Assembly: GCA_013287605.1 (NCBI GenBank)
Contig: JABDDM010000016.1
Location: 1-37,240 of the forward strand
From: Ignavibacteria bacterium
Lineage (GTDB): Bacteria; Bacteroidota; Ignavibacteria; Palsa-1295
DNA: 37,240 nt
Direction: 5' to 3'
Shown here: positions 25,445-32,052 of the stretch, in pieces
Numbering within the stretch: position 1 is the first letter of the stretch
Layout of the letters: each line of letters begins with the position of its first letter
The notes under the pieces: generated by a model
What the model was told of the DNA's origin: nothing
The model's database searches: none
The model's input: the letters and a program-made list of their open reading frames with translations, nothing else
Made by a program: the position numbers and the translations under genes

Positions 25445-25588
25445 TTATTCAGTCTCGATCAACAGCCGCCAGGATGACAACTTCGGGGATTGGACGTGGA
25501 AGCAGCGCTCGAAGTTTCGGGCTTGCCGCGTGGCTCGGGCATCTCGCCCGAGGCCGAGTACTCGCGTGTGTGTAAATCCATTATTCAT
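25445..25588 (-). CDS. Candidate 47-residue leader ORF upstream of lepB
   Basis: An AGGAG Shine-Dalgarno is followed after 4 bases by an ATG and 47 codons that begin MNNGFTHTRVLG. The stop lies 9 bases before the lepB ATG. The first 8 codons are in the 32-bp repeat at 25566-25597, and the middle reads through the palindrome at 25534-25552, so the frame may be fortuitous. If translated, it could couple ribosomes to lepB. No family is recognised. Confidence 0.25.
   Translation of the reverse strand: MNNGFTHTRVLGLGRDARATRQARNFERCFHVQSPKLSSWRLLIETE
25534..25552. repeat. Palindromic repeat, family 2, copy 1
   Basis: CTCGGGC-ATCTC-GCCCGAG forms a 7-base stem. Its reverse complement with flanks (TCGGGCGAGATGCCCGAG, then CCACGCG) closely matches the element at 31289-31318, so it is a dispersed REP-like element, here in inverted orientation. 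Confidence 0.65.
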
Positions 25589-25597
25589 AATTCTCCT
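25566..25597 (-). repeat. 32-bp direct repeat, copy 1
   Basis: This copy is identical to 25699-25730. On the minus strand each carries AGGAG, an ATG 4 bases later and the start of a reading frame MNNGFTHT. The sequence diverges immediately after the repeat. Confidence 0.85.
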
Positions 25598-25721
25598 CTT
25601 GTCTGAACGGATGTATGAGATTTTTGGGATTTATGAGATTGGGGATCTCCAACCCTTGATTCTGAGTCAATATCGGCATTTTGCCTTCCGGACATGCTGT
25701 GTGTGTAAATCCATTATTCAT
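25581..25721 (-). CDS. Candidate 46-residue ORF from the second 32-bp repeat
   Basis: It begins MNNGFTHTACPEGKMPILTQ and ends QEENYE, running into the first repeat copy, whose AGGAG and ATG overlap its last codons. Composition (Asn/Pro/Ile-rich) is unlike the neighbouring genes. It is described because two copies of the same start signal stand in series; coding is doubtful. Confidence 0.2.
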   Translation of the reverse strand: MNNGFTHTACPEGKMPILTQNQGLEIPNLINPKNLIHPFRQEENYE

Positions 25722-25730
25722 AATTCTCCT
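25699..25730 (-). repeat. 32-bp direct repeat, copy 2
   Basis: This copy is identical to 25566-25597 at a distance of 133 bases. Only two copies with unequal context are present, so it is not a CRISPR array. Confidence 0.85.
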
Positions 25731-25972
25731 TCTCACAGAAACCTATATGGCGATTCCCAACCAAAATCGGTAGTTTATTATCAGACAGGAATGAGATGTT
25801 CATTGAGCCCTGGTATGGTGGATCAGCCCCAAAATTCGTCCCGAAGTCAAGCCACAGGGATTAGTGGCGACAGTGCTTAGGATAGTAAAGCATCCAAAAA
25901 TGGCCTACATATATCAAACGGAAACAGTGGTAAAATAGTGCCTGAGAATCTGAACAAAAACGCTCTCTAGCC

Positions 25973-26031
25973 CCCTTCTCCTAAATTCGCGTTTGCTGAC
26001 GAAAGATGCAGAAATAAATTTGGGAGAAGGG
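25973..26031. repeat. Long inverted repeat
   Basis: CCCTTCTCCTAAATT (25973-25987) pairs with AATTTGGGAGAAGGG (26017-26031), 15 bases with one mismatch and a 29-base loop. The arms resemble the CCCTAAATCCCTCTCCC core of the family 1 elements, so it may be a diverged relative. Bases 25731-25972 show nothing I can name. Confidence 0.55.
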
Positions 26032-26094
26032 CGGCGCAATGCAAGGCTGAAGCATGAAGGATGAAACAGGAGGCGAGCTCGATCATGCGTTGGC

Positions 26095-26199
26095 ATTCAT
26101 CCTTCATCCTTCAGCCTTCATCCTTGCCCGAATGCCCTCACCCTAAATCCCTCTCCCACTGTCGTGGAGAGAGGGACTTTAAGGATTGTCTTTTTTAAA
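26095..26199 (+). repeat. Palindromic repeat family 1, copy A
   Basis: A TTCATCCTTCATCCTTCAGC stretch leads into the core (26135-26199): CCCTCACCCTAAATCCCTC, a hairpin with CCCTCTCCCAC opposite GTGG and GAGAGGG, then ACTTTAAGGATTGTC and TTTTTTAA. An inverted partner of the leading stretch (AAGGCTGAAGCATGAAGGAT) lies at 26043-26062. The same element recurs at 26635-26698, 31176-31239 and 31321-31417. Confidence 0.85.
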
Positions 26200-26275
26200 C
26201 TCCCGCCCGAAACTTCACTGGCCCTGACGTGAGTTTGAAACGTTCGTAAAAATGGTTCTCAGACAGTGTAAGTCC

Positions 26276-26695
26276 ATGGCAAGACGCACTTCTCCCTCGT
26301 TACTAAAATTTGCTCGCGATGGTCGGCATGCACCAACTCACACCGAAAAAATGCTCTGGCAAGCATTGCGCGATCGCAGACTGGATGGTTTGAAATTCCG
26401 ACGCGAAGCTTTAGTCGAAGGCTATCTCGCAGACTTCTATTGTGCGGAGCATCGCTTGATCGTAGAAGTCGACGGCGACGTTCACAATCTTGAAGAAGTC
26501 AAGAAGCGCGACACATATCGTCAGTGGCGATTAGAGCAAGCAGGCTATCGCGTGATGCGATTCACCGCAGATCAAGTGTATGGCGCACTAGGATGGGTCA
26601 CGGATGCGATCGTGGAGGAATGCAGAAATAACGATTTTAAAAAAGAAAATCCTTTAAGTCCCTCTCTCCACTTGTGGGAGAGGGATTTAGGGTGA
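26276..26695 (+). CDS. DUF559-family endonuclease-like protein
   Basis: This 139-residue protein has a Vsr-like PD-(D/E)xK nuclease fold. The motif EKMLWQALRDRRLDGLKFRR is the family hallmark, followed by D53 in YLADFYC and E64/D66 in LIVEVDGDVH as likely metal ligands. The ATG at 26276 is preferred to one at 26252, since the family begins near ARRTSPS. The last 17 or so residues (KKENPLSPSLHLWERDLG) are encoded by repeat copy B, and the gene lies between inverted copies A and B. Nearly all of this interval is gene plus repeats. The function of the family is unsettled; nicking or mismatch-type DNA cleavage is inferred from the fold. Confidence 0.85.
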   Translation: MARRTSPSLLKFARDGRHAPTHTEKMLWQALRDRRLDGLKFRREALVEGYLADFYCAEHRLIVEVDGDVHNLEEVKKRDTYRQWRLEQAGYRVMRFTADQVYGALGWVTDAIVEECRNNDFKKENPLSPSLHLWERDLG

Positions 26696-26698
26696 GGG
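26635..26698 (-). repeat. Palindromic repeat family 1, copy B (inverted)
   Basis: This is the reverse complement of the family 1 core, facing copy A across the DUF559 gene. It supplies the gene's last codons and its stop. It continues into CGGTGGGG, matching the CCCCACCG before copy C. Confidence 0.85.
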
Positions 26699-26747
26699 CG
26701 GTGGGGCAGGAAGCAACTCTGAAAAAATTTCCTTCGTATTTTGCGAC

Positions 26748-27671
26748 ATGCCAGAGATGCCAGCTGCCCCGAATAATAAGACTGATCTTCCCGATAAAGA
26801 GCACCGCCCCGCAGAAAATGACAAGTCCACCAAAGGGATAGCGTCGGAAGTTGAGCCTAAGAACGGTACCGAAGCAAGCCCAGCCACATCCGAAGAGGAC
26901 AAAAAGAAGTGGATAAAATCCCCACTCTCTGACCTTGCTCAGATCCTTATGGCAGTTGCCACGTTTGCTCTCGTCATTGTCAGCACATGCCAAACCACCA
27001 AAATAAGCGATCAAACCGAAGCGATAATCAAACAAACTACCGCTACCCAACGGCAAGCCGATGCCGCAGACAGTCAATTGACAGTCTCGCGAACCGCGCT
27101 TCGCGATCAAAGAATAACCGATAGCAACCAGCTTAATAGATTCGACTCGCAACTCTCCCTGTCGAGGGATGCCGCTAAGGGTCAAAGGGAGGATGCCCGG
27201 ATCCAACTTGATAGCTTCCATGCTCAACTGAGTATTTCGCGTGAGGTAATGCAGAGGCAGTTGAGAGCTTACGTTTATGTTGAAGCAGTTCGCTCCGCTG
27301 ACGATAGCTATTCTCGGTATTTCGCAATAAAAAACAGCGGTCAAACCCCCGCCTATGGCCTCAGCTTTTGGTCCATCACCGAGGATAAGATGCTATCTCC
27401 ACATCTTACCTTTGGCGACAGACCGCACGGCGATTCGTCCAATCTTACACTGAACCCTGGAAACATCCAGGGCTTCCTCTCTGGGTATTTTACAAAGGGC
27501 AAGACCGATAGTTTGATAAAGACTGGGGAGGTCGGTGTATTTACCTATGGAGAAATCACGTATCGGGACGCCTTTGGCATTGAGAGATTCACTAAGTTCA
27601 GATATAGGTACGGCCATTTGGGAAATCCCTACGTAGTTACGGTTTGCGCGGAGGGCAACGAATCCAACTGA
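26748..27671 (+). CDS. Unknown membrane-anchored coiled-coil protein with 25-residue repeats
   Basis: This is a 307-residue protein. A charged, Pro/Lys-rich cytoplasmic-type N-terminus (1-60) is followed by one membrane helix (about 63-82). Then comes a helical region with three repeats of 25 residues (108-132, 133-157, 158 on), each with a D/H-x-QL-x-x-SR core: DSQLTVSR, DSQLSLSR and HAQLSISR. The C-terminal domain (about 175-300) begins RQLRAYVYVEAV and has beta-strand-like sequence with FAIKNSGQTPAYGLSFW, a pattern seen in many accessory bacterial proteins of unknown role. The gene starts 50 bases after repeat copy B and ends 61 bases before the ATG chosen for the next gene. I cannot name a function; a membrane-tethered sensor is possible. 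Confidence 0.65.
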   Translation: MPEMPAAPNNKTDLPDKEHRPAENDKSTKGIASEVEPKNGTEASPATSEEDKKKWIKSPLSDLAQILMAVATFALVIVSTCQTTKISDQTEAIIKQTTATQRQADAADSQLTVSRTALRDQRITDSNQLNRFDSQLSLSRDAAKGQREDARIQLDSFHAQLSISREVMQRQLRAYVYVEAVRSADDSYSRYFAIKNSGQTPAYGLSFWSITEDKMLSPHLTFGDRPHGDSSNLTLNPGNIQGFLSGYFTKGKTDSLIKTGEVGVFTYGEITYRDAFGIERFTKFRYRYGHLGNPYVVTVCAEGNESN

Positions 27672-27732
27672 GTGAAGAATCTTGATGAGAAGTCATTGGG
27701 GACTTCTCCCTTCTTTAGAGTATCTTTACGCT

Positions 27733-28686
27733 ATGATGAGCACTCCTAACAATCCTAGGGCCAGGTGGTTGGATCAACCCAATCAAGACGACCGAGCCCA
27801 GTACGCAGATATCGTGGAGGAAGGGCTTTGCTTCGGAACACAACTCTTGGATTCATTCATGTCCGCAGGACTTTCAGCTCGCGAAAATATCGCACTTGTA
27901 TCACTTTTGAGACATACGATTGAAACTGTTGATCCTGTGCCAATTTGCATTCGGTCAGGGATGATCGATTCGGCAAAAACAAACCTTCGTGCGCTGCTCG
28001 ATACGTGGTTGGCAGTGCTGTACATCACCAAAGCAGACACTGAACGAAGGGCCAAGTCCTACCTCTATGTTGATGCACTTGAGCAAGTTAAGCGGATGCG
28101 AAGATTCGACCCAGAAACGCTTGAAGGGAAACATTATGCGGCCTTGCTTAATAAGGATAGGATACTTTGGGCTGAGAGAAAGAAAGTGCCGCCCGATATA
28201 GTTGAATTTCGAAATCAACTCCGCAGCCTTGAGGCGCACTTTGGAGGTGACTTTTATAAAGGCATTCACGAAGAATACGCCAGAGTGAAGAAGATAAAGA
28301 AGCATCCCAATTGGTACAGCCTTTTTGACGGACCCGATAATATTGAACAACTTGCCAACCTCCTTAATGTACCAGCAGTCTATGAAACGTTCTTTAGAAG
28401 GTATTCAGGAAAGGTGCATCCTTCTGCTGTGATTAGCGAAAACGTTGCCGTGCGGGCTGACGGGTCTCTCGCGCTAAAGCCGATTCGGCGATCAGGTAGT
28501 GCACCTGAGGTTGTGCCACTCTGTGTAAAACTTTTGATAGACATCTACAGGAGCATTAACACCAAATGTTCGCTAATGCCCAGCGATGTATTAGAAGCAT
28601 GGGCAAAGTCACTGCTCAATGAGCTAACGGATATCCCCTCATGGAAGCTAGCGAAAGGGCAAGCTATGACAGGAAAAGGCCGCTAG
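27733..28686 (+). CDS. DUF5677-like protein of unknown function
   Basis: This mostly helical protein has 317 residues from ATG 27733 (an ATG at 27685 is also possible). The stretch LLRHTIETVDPVPICIRSG and TNLRALLDTWLAVLYI is like the hydrophobic helices of DUF5677 proteins, found in accessory and defence regions. A motif R223-YSGKV-H229 (R-x5-H) fits the RX4-6H pattern of HEPN RNases, so a HEPN-related fold is possible but unproven. It probably shares a transcript with the coiled-coil protein upstream and converges on the HEPN gene with a 5-base gap. Confidence 0.6.
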   Translation: MMSTPNNPRARWLDQPNQDDRAQYADIVEEGLCFGTQLLDSFMSAGLSARENIALVSLLRHTIETVDPVPICIRSGMIDSAKTNLRALLDTWLAVLYITKADTERRAKSYLYVDALEQVKRMRRFDPETLEGKHYAALLNKDRILWAERKKVPPDIVEFRNQLRSLEAHFGGDFYKGIHEEYARVKKIKKHPNWYSLFDGPDNIEQLANLLNVPAVYETFFRRYSGKVHPSAVISENVAVRADGSLALKPIRRSGSAPEVVPLCVKLLIDIYRSINTKCSLMPSDVLEAWAKSLLNELTDIPSWKLAKGQAMTGKGR

Positions 28687-28691
28687 TTAGG

Positions 28692-29612
28692 CTAGAAGGT
28701 CGTAAACTTTTGTGTCTTGATCCATTCAACCACGCCTTTTATCGCAGTGAAATCGACGAAAGGCTGCTTAGTAGTTATCCGCAGAAGTACCTTATGTAGT
28801 AATTCAGAAGCATTGCTTATGTCTTCGGTTGAAATTGTTTTTTTCCCGCCATGCACGAGGGCTGATCGCTTTTTATAGATATCGTTGATATCCCGATAGA
28901 TACTTAATCTCTGATCGCGGTCTTCGCCAAGCAGGAAAGCAAATCCTTCCGAGAGCGTCGCCGCTATGCTCGGTGATACAAGGATGTTTTCCTCCTGATA
29001 TGTTAGCAGGGACTCTATAGCAAAAACGAGCTGAACGAATTTTCGCACGGGATCAACATCCCTCTGCGAACGACCCATCCAATCAATCGTGCGCATTATC
29101 CGACGCGTCCACTCATTTGGGTTCGAATCTGCGGCAGCGTTCCAAATCCACAAATTTTGGGTAGAGGCGAATAATGGATCCTCAAGATTTACATCGAGGT
29201 ACCCTTGACCTCCGAAGGCAATTTGAAGACTTTCATGACTTATAGCTTGAGTAACGCCGTGGCCTGGCACTTTCGAGTGTCCCACGTCAACTTGGGAATG
29301 ATCCTGATCAATTATGTAGGCTAGGAAATTTTCAAATTTTGTGAATTCCAACTTACCAAGTTCTACTGCCTCACTTGGATCGCGCGCTCTCACTTTAACT
29401 GAAATTGCAAGTTGTGCTTCATCACTTGCAGGTAGTATGTTATCCCTCCACAAGTCCTCGTATTCCGTTGTCAGGCGCTTTATAAGTCGAGGGAGGCGCT
29501 CAATCCTGAAGGGACCCAGCTGTATTTCATCTTGCGTCTCGAGGAATGCTCCAATTATGACATCGATGACTTCAAAGTCAATCTGTTTCACTGAAGGGAT
29601 TGGTTCTACCAT
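28692..29612 (-). CDS. HEPN-domain protein (Apea-like)
   Basis: This is a 306-residue protein. The N-terminal 170 residues match no domain I know. The C-terminal part (about 185-285) has the Apea-like HEPN layout: FVQLVFAIESLL, then SPSIAATLSEGFAFLLGE, then DINDIYKKRSALVHGGKK with R249 and H254 (Rx4H), the catalytic motif of HEPN ribonucleases. Such proteins act in abortive-infection and toxin-antitoxin systems by cleaving RNA; this is family knowledge, not shown here. An AGGA lies 8 bases before the ATG. No antitoxin nucleotidyltransferase gene is adjacent. Both neighbours are accessory genes. Confidence 0.7.
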   Translation of the reverse strand: MVEPIPSVKQIDFEVIDVIIGAFLETQDEIQLGPFRIERLPRLIKRLTTEYEDLWRDNILPASDEAQLAISVKVRARDPSEAVELGKLEFTKFENFLAYIIDQDHSQVDVGHSKVPGHGVTQAISHESLQIAFGGQGYLDVNLEDPLFASTQNLWIWNAAADSNPNEWTRRIMRTIDWMGRSQRDVDPVRKFVQLVFAIESLLTYQEENILVSPSIAATLSEGFAFLLGEDRDQRLSIYRDINDIYKKRSALVHGGKKTISTEDISNASELLHKVLLRITTKQPFVDFTAIKGVVEWIKTQKFTTF

Positions 29613-29680
29613 ATTATTTTTCCTATGATTGCGCCTCCGAAATCGTCAAGTTGAACTTTGAAAGAGGGCTGGCCACAACC

Positions 29681-30244
29681 TTAATCAAGTTTCAACTTCC
29701 TCACCTCCCCAACAATCCTAACCGTCTCCAAACTCACGGTTACGATCTGCTTGATGAGTCGTATGATGTAGTGTTCGTCGTCTTGGCGGTTGGGGTTGTT
29801 GGTGATGTTGGACCGTTTGTCGGTCGAGACCTGGTATTGGTCGATGATCCAGTCGATGGCGCTGCGGTTGCCGAGTTTGTAGTCGAAGGCTTCGGGTGGG
29901 ATGCCGCGGAGCGTTAGCACATTGTTATAGATGATCCCGGTTTTGTCTTTGGTCAGCTTCATCTTTTCGACTTTCAGATCGAGCGGTGCGCCCATCGTCC
30001 AATATTCCTCAAGACGAAACTCCTTCTGCTCTTCATAGTTGACATGGATATCGGCCAATTGTTTGCCTGCGTCCGAAAATTTCCAGAAGGTCGCGGCATC
30101 CTGGACGATCGGGATGCGCGGAAGTTCGCGCCGAAGGTTCGCGGCGTATTTCGTCCGGTATTCTGGATGGTGCAGGAGTCCATAGACATAATAGAAGATG
30201 GACCACTTATCGATCACGCCCGAAGCGCGTGGGCCTGGCTCCAA
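29681..30244 (-). pseudogene. Type ISP restriction-modification enzyme, C-terminal specificity fragment
   Basis: This fragment reads DIxYYVYGLLHHPEYRTKYA-like sequence, then ELPRIPIVQDAATFWKF, AGKQLADIHVNYEE, the LRGIPPEAFDYKLGNRSA region, IDWIIDQYQVSTDKRS and DEHYIIRLIKQIVTVSLETV. These are the usual last 170 residues of type ISP (LlaBIII-like) enzymes, part of the DNA-recognition region. It is in a different frame from the N-terminal fragment, with which it overlaps at 30214-30244. The N-terminus before DKWSIFYY has no homology I recognise. It may not be translated, as no good start signal is visible. Confidence 0.75.
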
Positions 30245-31086
30245 TCGGTGATGGACTTCGCTCTATTCTCGAGCGCCACATAAAAATGATCGAGCGGCGC
30301 GAAGAACTGATGCCGATCGAACACGCGAGCGGTGAGCGCATCGATCACTTTTTCGATCTCGCTCGCGATAACATTGCGGCGTACGAAATCCGGATTGTTA
30401 AAGACAGTACCAAAAATGCGCGAGGTGAGCATGTGCTGCACGAGCATTTCCTCGATGGCTTCGTCGGCCAGGTTCGGATTGATCGAAGCACGGCAAAGAT
30501 CGGCGAAGGTCTGAAACGCATCCTGGAATTTCCGATTCTCCCTCTTCTCCACTTCGATCATCTCGACCAGCTTCTTCGCGGATTCGGGAATGCGCTCTTT
30601 GAATGCATCGACAACATCGGTCCACTCAGCAACTTCTTCGGCGTGGTATTCGAAGAAATCATTGATGCATGCTACGAGGCGCTCGGGTTTGGTGAGGTCA
30701 TATTCATCGACTGCGATGCCATCCTGATAGAGCACTGCGCGCAGAGGCTCCTGAAAGATGATGTTGCTTTTGGGATAACCGATCTCGAATTTTTTCTTGA
30801 TCTCTTTATTGAGATCATCATGCGAATCCTTCGCCTCCCAATATCCCATCGGCACAGAGAAGGCGTCCAGGATAGCGCCATCGACCGAGCCCTTGTTGCC
30901 GCTTGCGAGTTTGAGTCCATACTCCTCAACAAAGCTCCACTTCTTCTTCCGCGCGTAGGTAGTGAGGACTTCCTGAAACGCGTTGCGGACCGATGTTTCC
31001 TTCGTGATGCCATGATGCTCGAATTCCTCAAGGGCCTTGTAGTAGTTGGTTATCGGGTTGTGGGAGGTTTTGATTTCGAGAGGCAT
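30214..31086 (-). pseudogene. Type ISP restriction-modification enzyme, N-terminal nuclease fragment
   Basis: These 290 residues match the start of type ISP enzymes: HNPITNYYKALEEFEHHG, ETSVRNAFQEVLTTY, then a PD-(D/E)xK-type nuclease core with D69 and E84-A-K86 in GYWEAKDSHDDL, and SNIIFQEPLRAVLYQDG. The helical linker runs to LDHFYVALENRAKSI, where the intact enzymes continue into the methyltransferase domain. Here the sequence jumps to the C-terminal region in another frame and stops. The N6-adenine methyltransferase (NPPY) and any helicase are gone. The nuclease fragment is complete enough to be expressed, but without its methylase it would not be a working restriction system. Confidence 0.78.
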
Positions 31087-31175
31087 TCGGGGATCGGCAG
31101 TTGTCGGTTGTTAGGGAATGGGTTAAGTCTGTTGCAAAGATACGGAGTCCTTCAGCTTTCATCCTTTCCCCACCG

Positions 31176-31239
31176 CCCTCACCCTAAATCCCTCTCCCAC
31201 TGCGTGGCGAGAGGGACTTTAAGGATTTTCTTTTTTAAA
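31176..31239 (+). repeat. Palindromic repeat family 1, copy C
   Basis: CCCTCACCCTAAATCCCTC, hairpin (CCCTCTCCCAC/GTGG, GAGAGGG), ACTTTAAGGATTTTC and TTTTTTAAA. It is nearly identical in core to copies A, B and D and lies 90 bases upstream of the broken restriction gene. The T-rich end would let it act as a terminator. Confidence 0.85.
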
Positions 31240-31288
31240 TGTGGGAAGTTCTCGACGTCCCTAAAAATTTGATCCCGCGCCGCCTTAG

Positions 31289-31318
31289 ATCGGGCGAGAC
31301 GCCCGACCCACGCGTGGC
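31289..31318. repeat. Palindromic repeat, family 2, copy 2
   Basis: TCGGGCG-AGA-CGCCCGA (31290-31306) forms a 7-base stem. It is followed by the perfect palindrome CCACGCGTGG (31308-31317). It matches the element at 25534-25552 and its flank in reverse complement. Confidence 0.65.
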
Positions 31319-31320
31319 AG

Positions 31321-31417
31321 ATTCATCCCTCATCCTTCAGCCTTGCCCGAAATGCCCTCACCCTAAATCCCTCTCCCACTACGTGGCGAGAGGGACTTAA
31401 TGGATTTTCTTTATTAA
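31321..31417 (+). repeat. Palindromic repeat family 1, copy D
   Basis: It has the ATTCATCCCTCATCCTTCAG lead like copy A, and the core from 31355. The tail is slightly diverged (ACTTAATGGATTTTC, TTATTAA). It ends 5 bases from the first tRNA gene's 3' end. Confidence 0.85.
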
Positions 31418-31422
31418 TGGAG

Positions 31423-31511
31423 TGGCGGAAGGCCAGAGAGTCGAACTCTGAAGGCCTTGCGGCCGGCAGTTTTCAAGACTGCTGCAATACCATTATGTAT
31501 GCGAGCCTTCC
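31423..31511 (-). tRNA. tRNA-Ser (UGA), copy with enlarged D-loop
   Basis: The acceptor GGAAGGC pairs with GCCTTCC, with discriminator G and encoded CCA. The anticodon arm is GCAGT-CTTGAAA-ACTGC, giving anticodon TGA. A long variable arm (GGCC-GCAA-GGCC) marks it as serine-type, and the T arm is CAGAG-TTCGACT-CTCTG. Compared with the copy at 31879-31960, the D-loop has 4 additional bases (13 instead of 9), so folding of the tRNA may be impaired. One other base differs, in the T-loop. Confidence 0.85.
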
Positions 31512-31600
31512 GAGGCTTTTGGGCAGTCGCCGGAACTGCCAACAGGAAGACCTCGGTTGGTGTGATGAGGGCTAATTGTGGCATTGATGAACACATTAGT

Positions 31601-31834
31601 ATGAGTGACCAAGAAAAGGAGACTGAGATCGAAGAGTTGGAAGCCAAATTCCCCTCCCTGTCGGGAAATGCCTTCTCTGTCGCTTTCTTTAAGGCCCAGC
31701 ATTCTGGGCAGACGGTACTTGTTTCTGAGCGGGGTGCCCTCTATCGAGTGCAGCCCAATGGAACACGGACGTTTATGAAGACAATTGAACCGCCCACCAA
31801 AGTTGAGTTAGACAAGAAAATCAGGCTTCGATGA
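31601..31834 (+). CDS. Hypothetical 77-residue protein between two tRNA-Ser copies
   Basis: This small protein begins MSDQEKETEIEELEAKFPSL and has a compact C-terminal part (SVAFFKAQHSG, LVSERGALYRVQPNGTR). No signal peptide or membrane segment is present. The frame is open upstream to 31457, but that part lies in the tRNA. It is on the strand opposite to both tRNAs. I do not recognise the family. Its position between duplicated tRNA genes is the main clue and suggests arrival with a small insertion. Confidence 0.5.
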   Translation: MSDQEKETEIEELEAKFPSLSGNAFSVAFFKAQHSGQTVLVSERGALYRVQPNGTRTFMKTIEPPTKVELDKKIRLR

Positions 31835-31878
31835 CCAAGCGCTTCCCAATCTCCCACCGGGGAAGCAGGGTACGAAAG

Positions 31879-31960
31879 CGGAAGGCCAGAGATTCGAACT
31901 CTGAAGGCCTTGCGGCCGGCAGTTTTCAAGACTGCTGCAATACCATTATGCGAGCCTTCC
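31879..31960 (-). tRNA. tRNA-Ser (UGA), regular copy
   Basis: All arms are canonical: acceptor GGAAGGC/GCCTTCC, D arm GCA-TAATGGTAT-TGC with the GG pair, anticodon arm GCAGT-CTTGAAA-ACTGC (TGA), long variable arm GGCC-GCAA-GGCC, T arm CAGAG-TTCGAAT-CTCTG, discriminator G. CCA is not encoded (GCTTT follows). It is 82 bases without CCA and is probably the working gene. Confidence 0.92.
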
Positions 31961-32052
31961 AATGCTCATTGTGCCAGCGCCCTTGGGGTTCTGGTTGCGA
32001 CTCCCACTAACCTTGCGGTTTTAGGCGATGTTCCCGTTAAGTCTTTGGGCCG

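Noticed and set aside
25566-25730. A CRISPR-like array
   Set aside because: Only two repeat copies are present, the spacing is 101 bases, there is no third unit, and no cas genes are in the window.
25407-25880. A 157-codon plus-strand frame in the repeat region
   Set aside because: It overlaps lepB's start and reads through repeats in antisense; no domain or bias supports it.
30229-31272. A 347-codon frame on the plus strand
   Set aside because: It is the antisense shadow of the type ISP N-terminal fragment, which has clear homology on the minus strand.
26135-31417. A phage or integrative element delimited by the tRNA-Ser gene
   Set aside because: No integrase, structural phage gene or replication gene is visible, and no tRNA-derived direct repeat is found on the left border; only kept as a possibility in the findings.
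31457-31600. Upstream part of the 77-residue protein frame
   Set aside because: It reads through the antisense of the first tRNA-Ser gene, so the start at 31601 is used.
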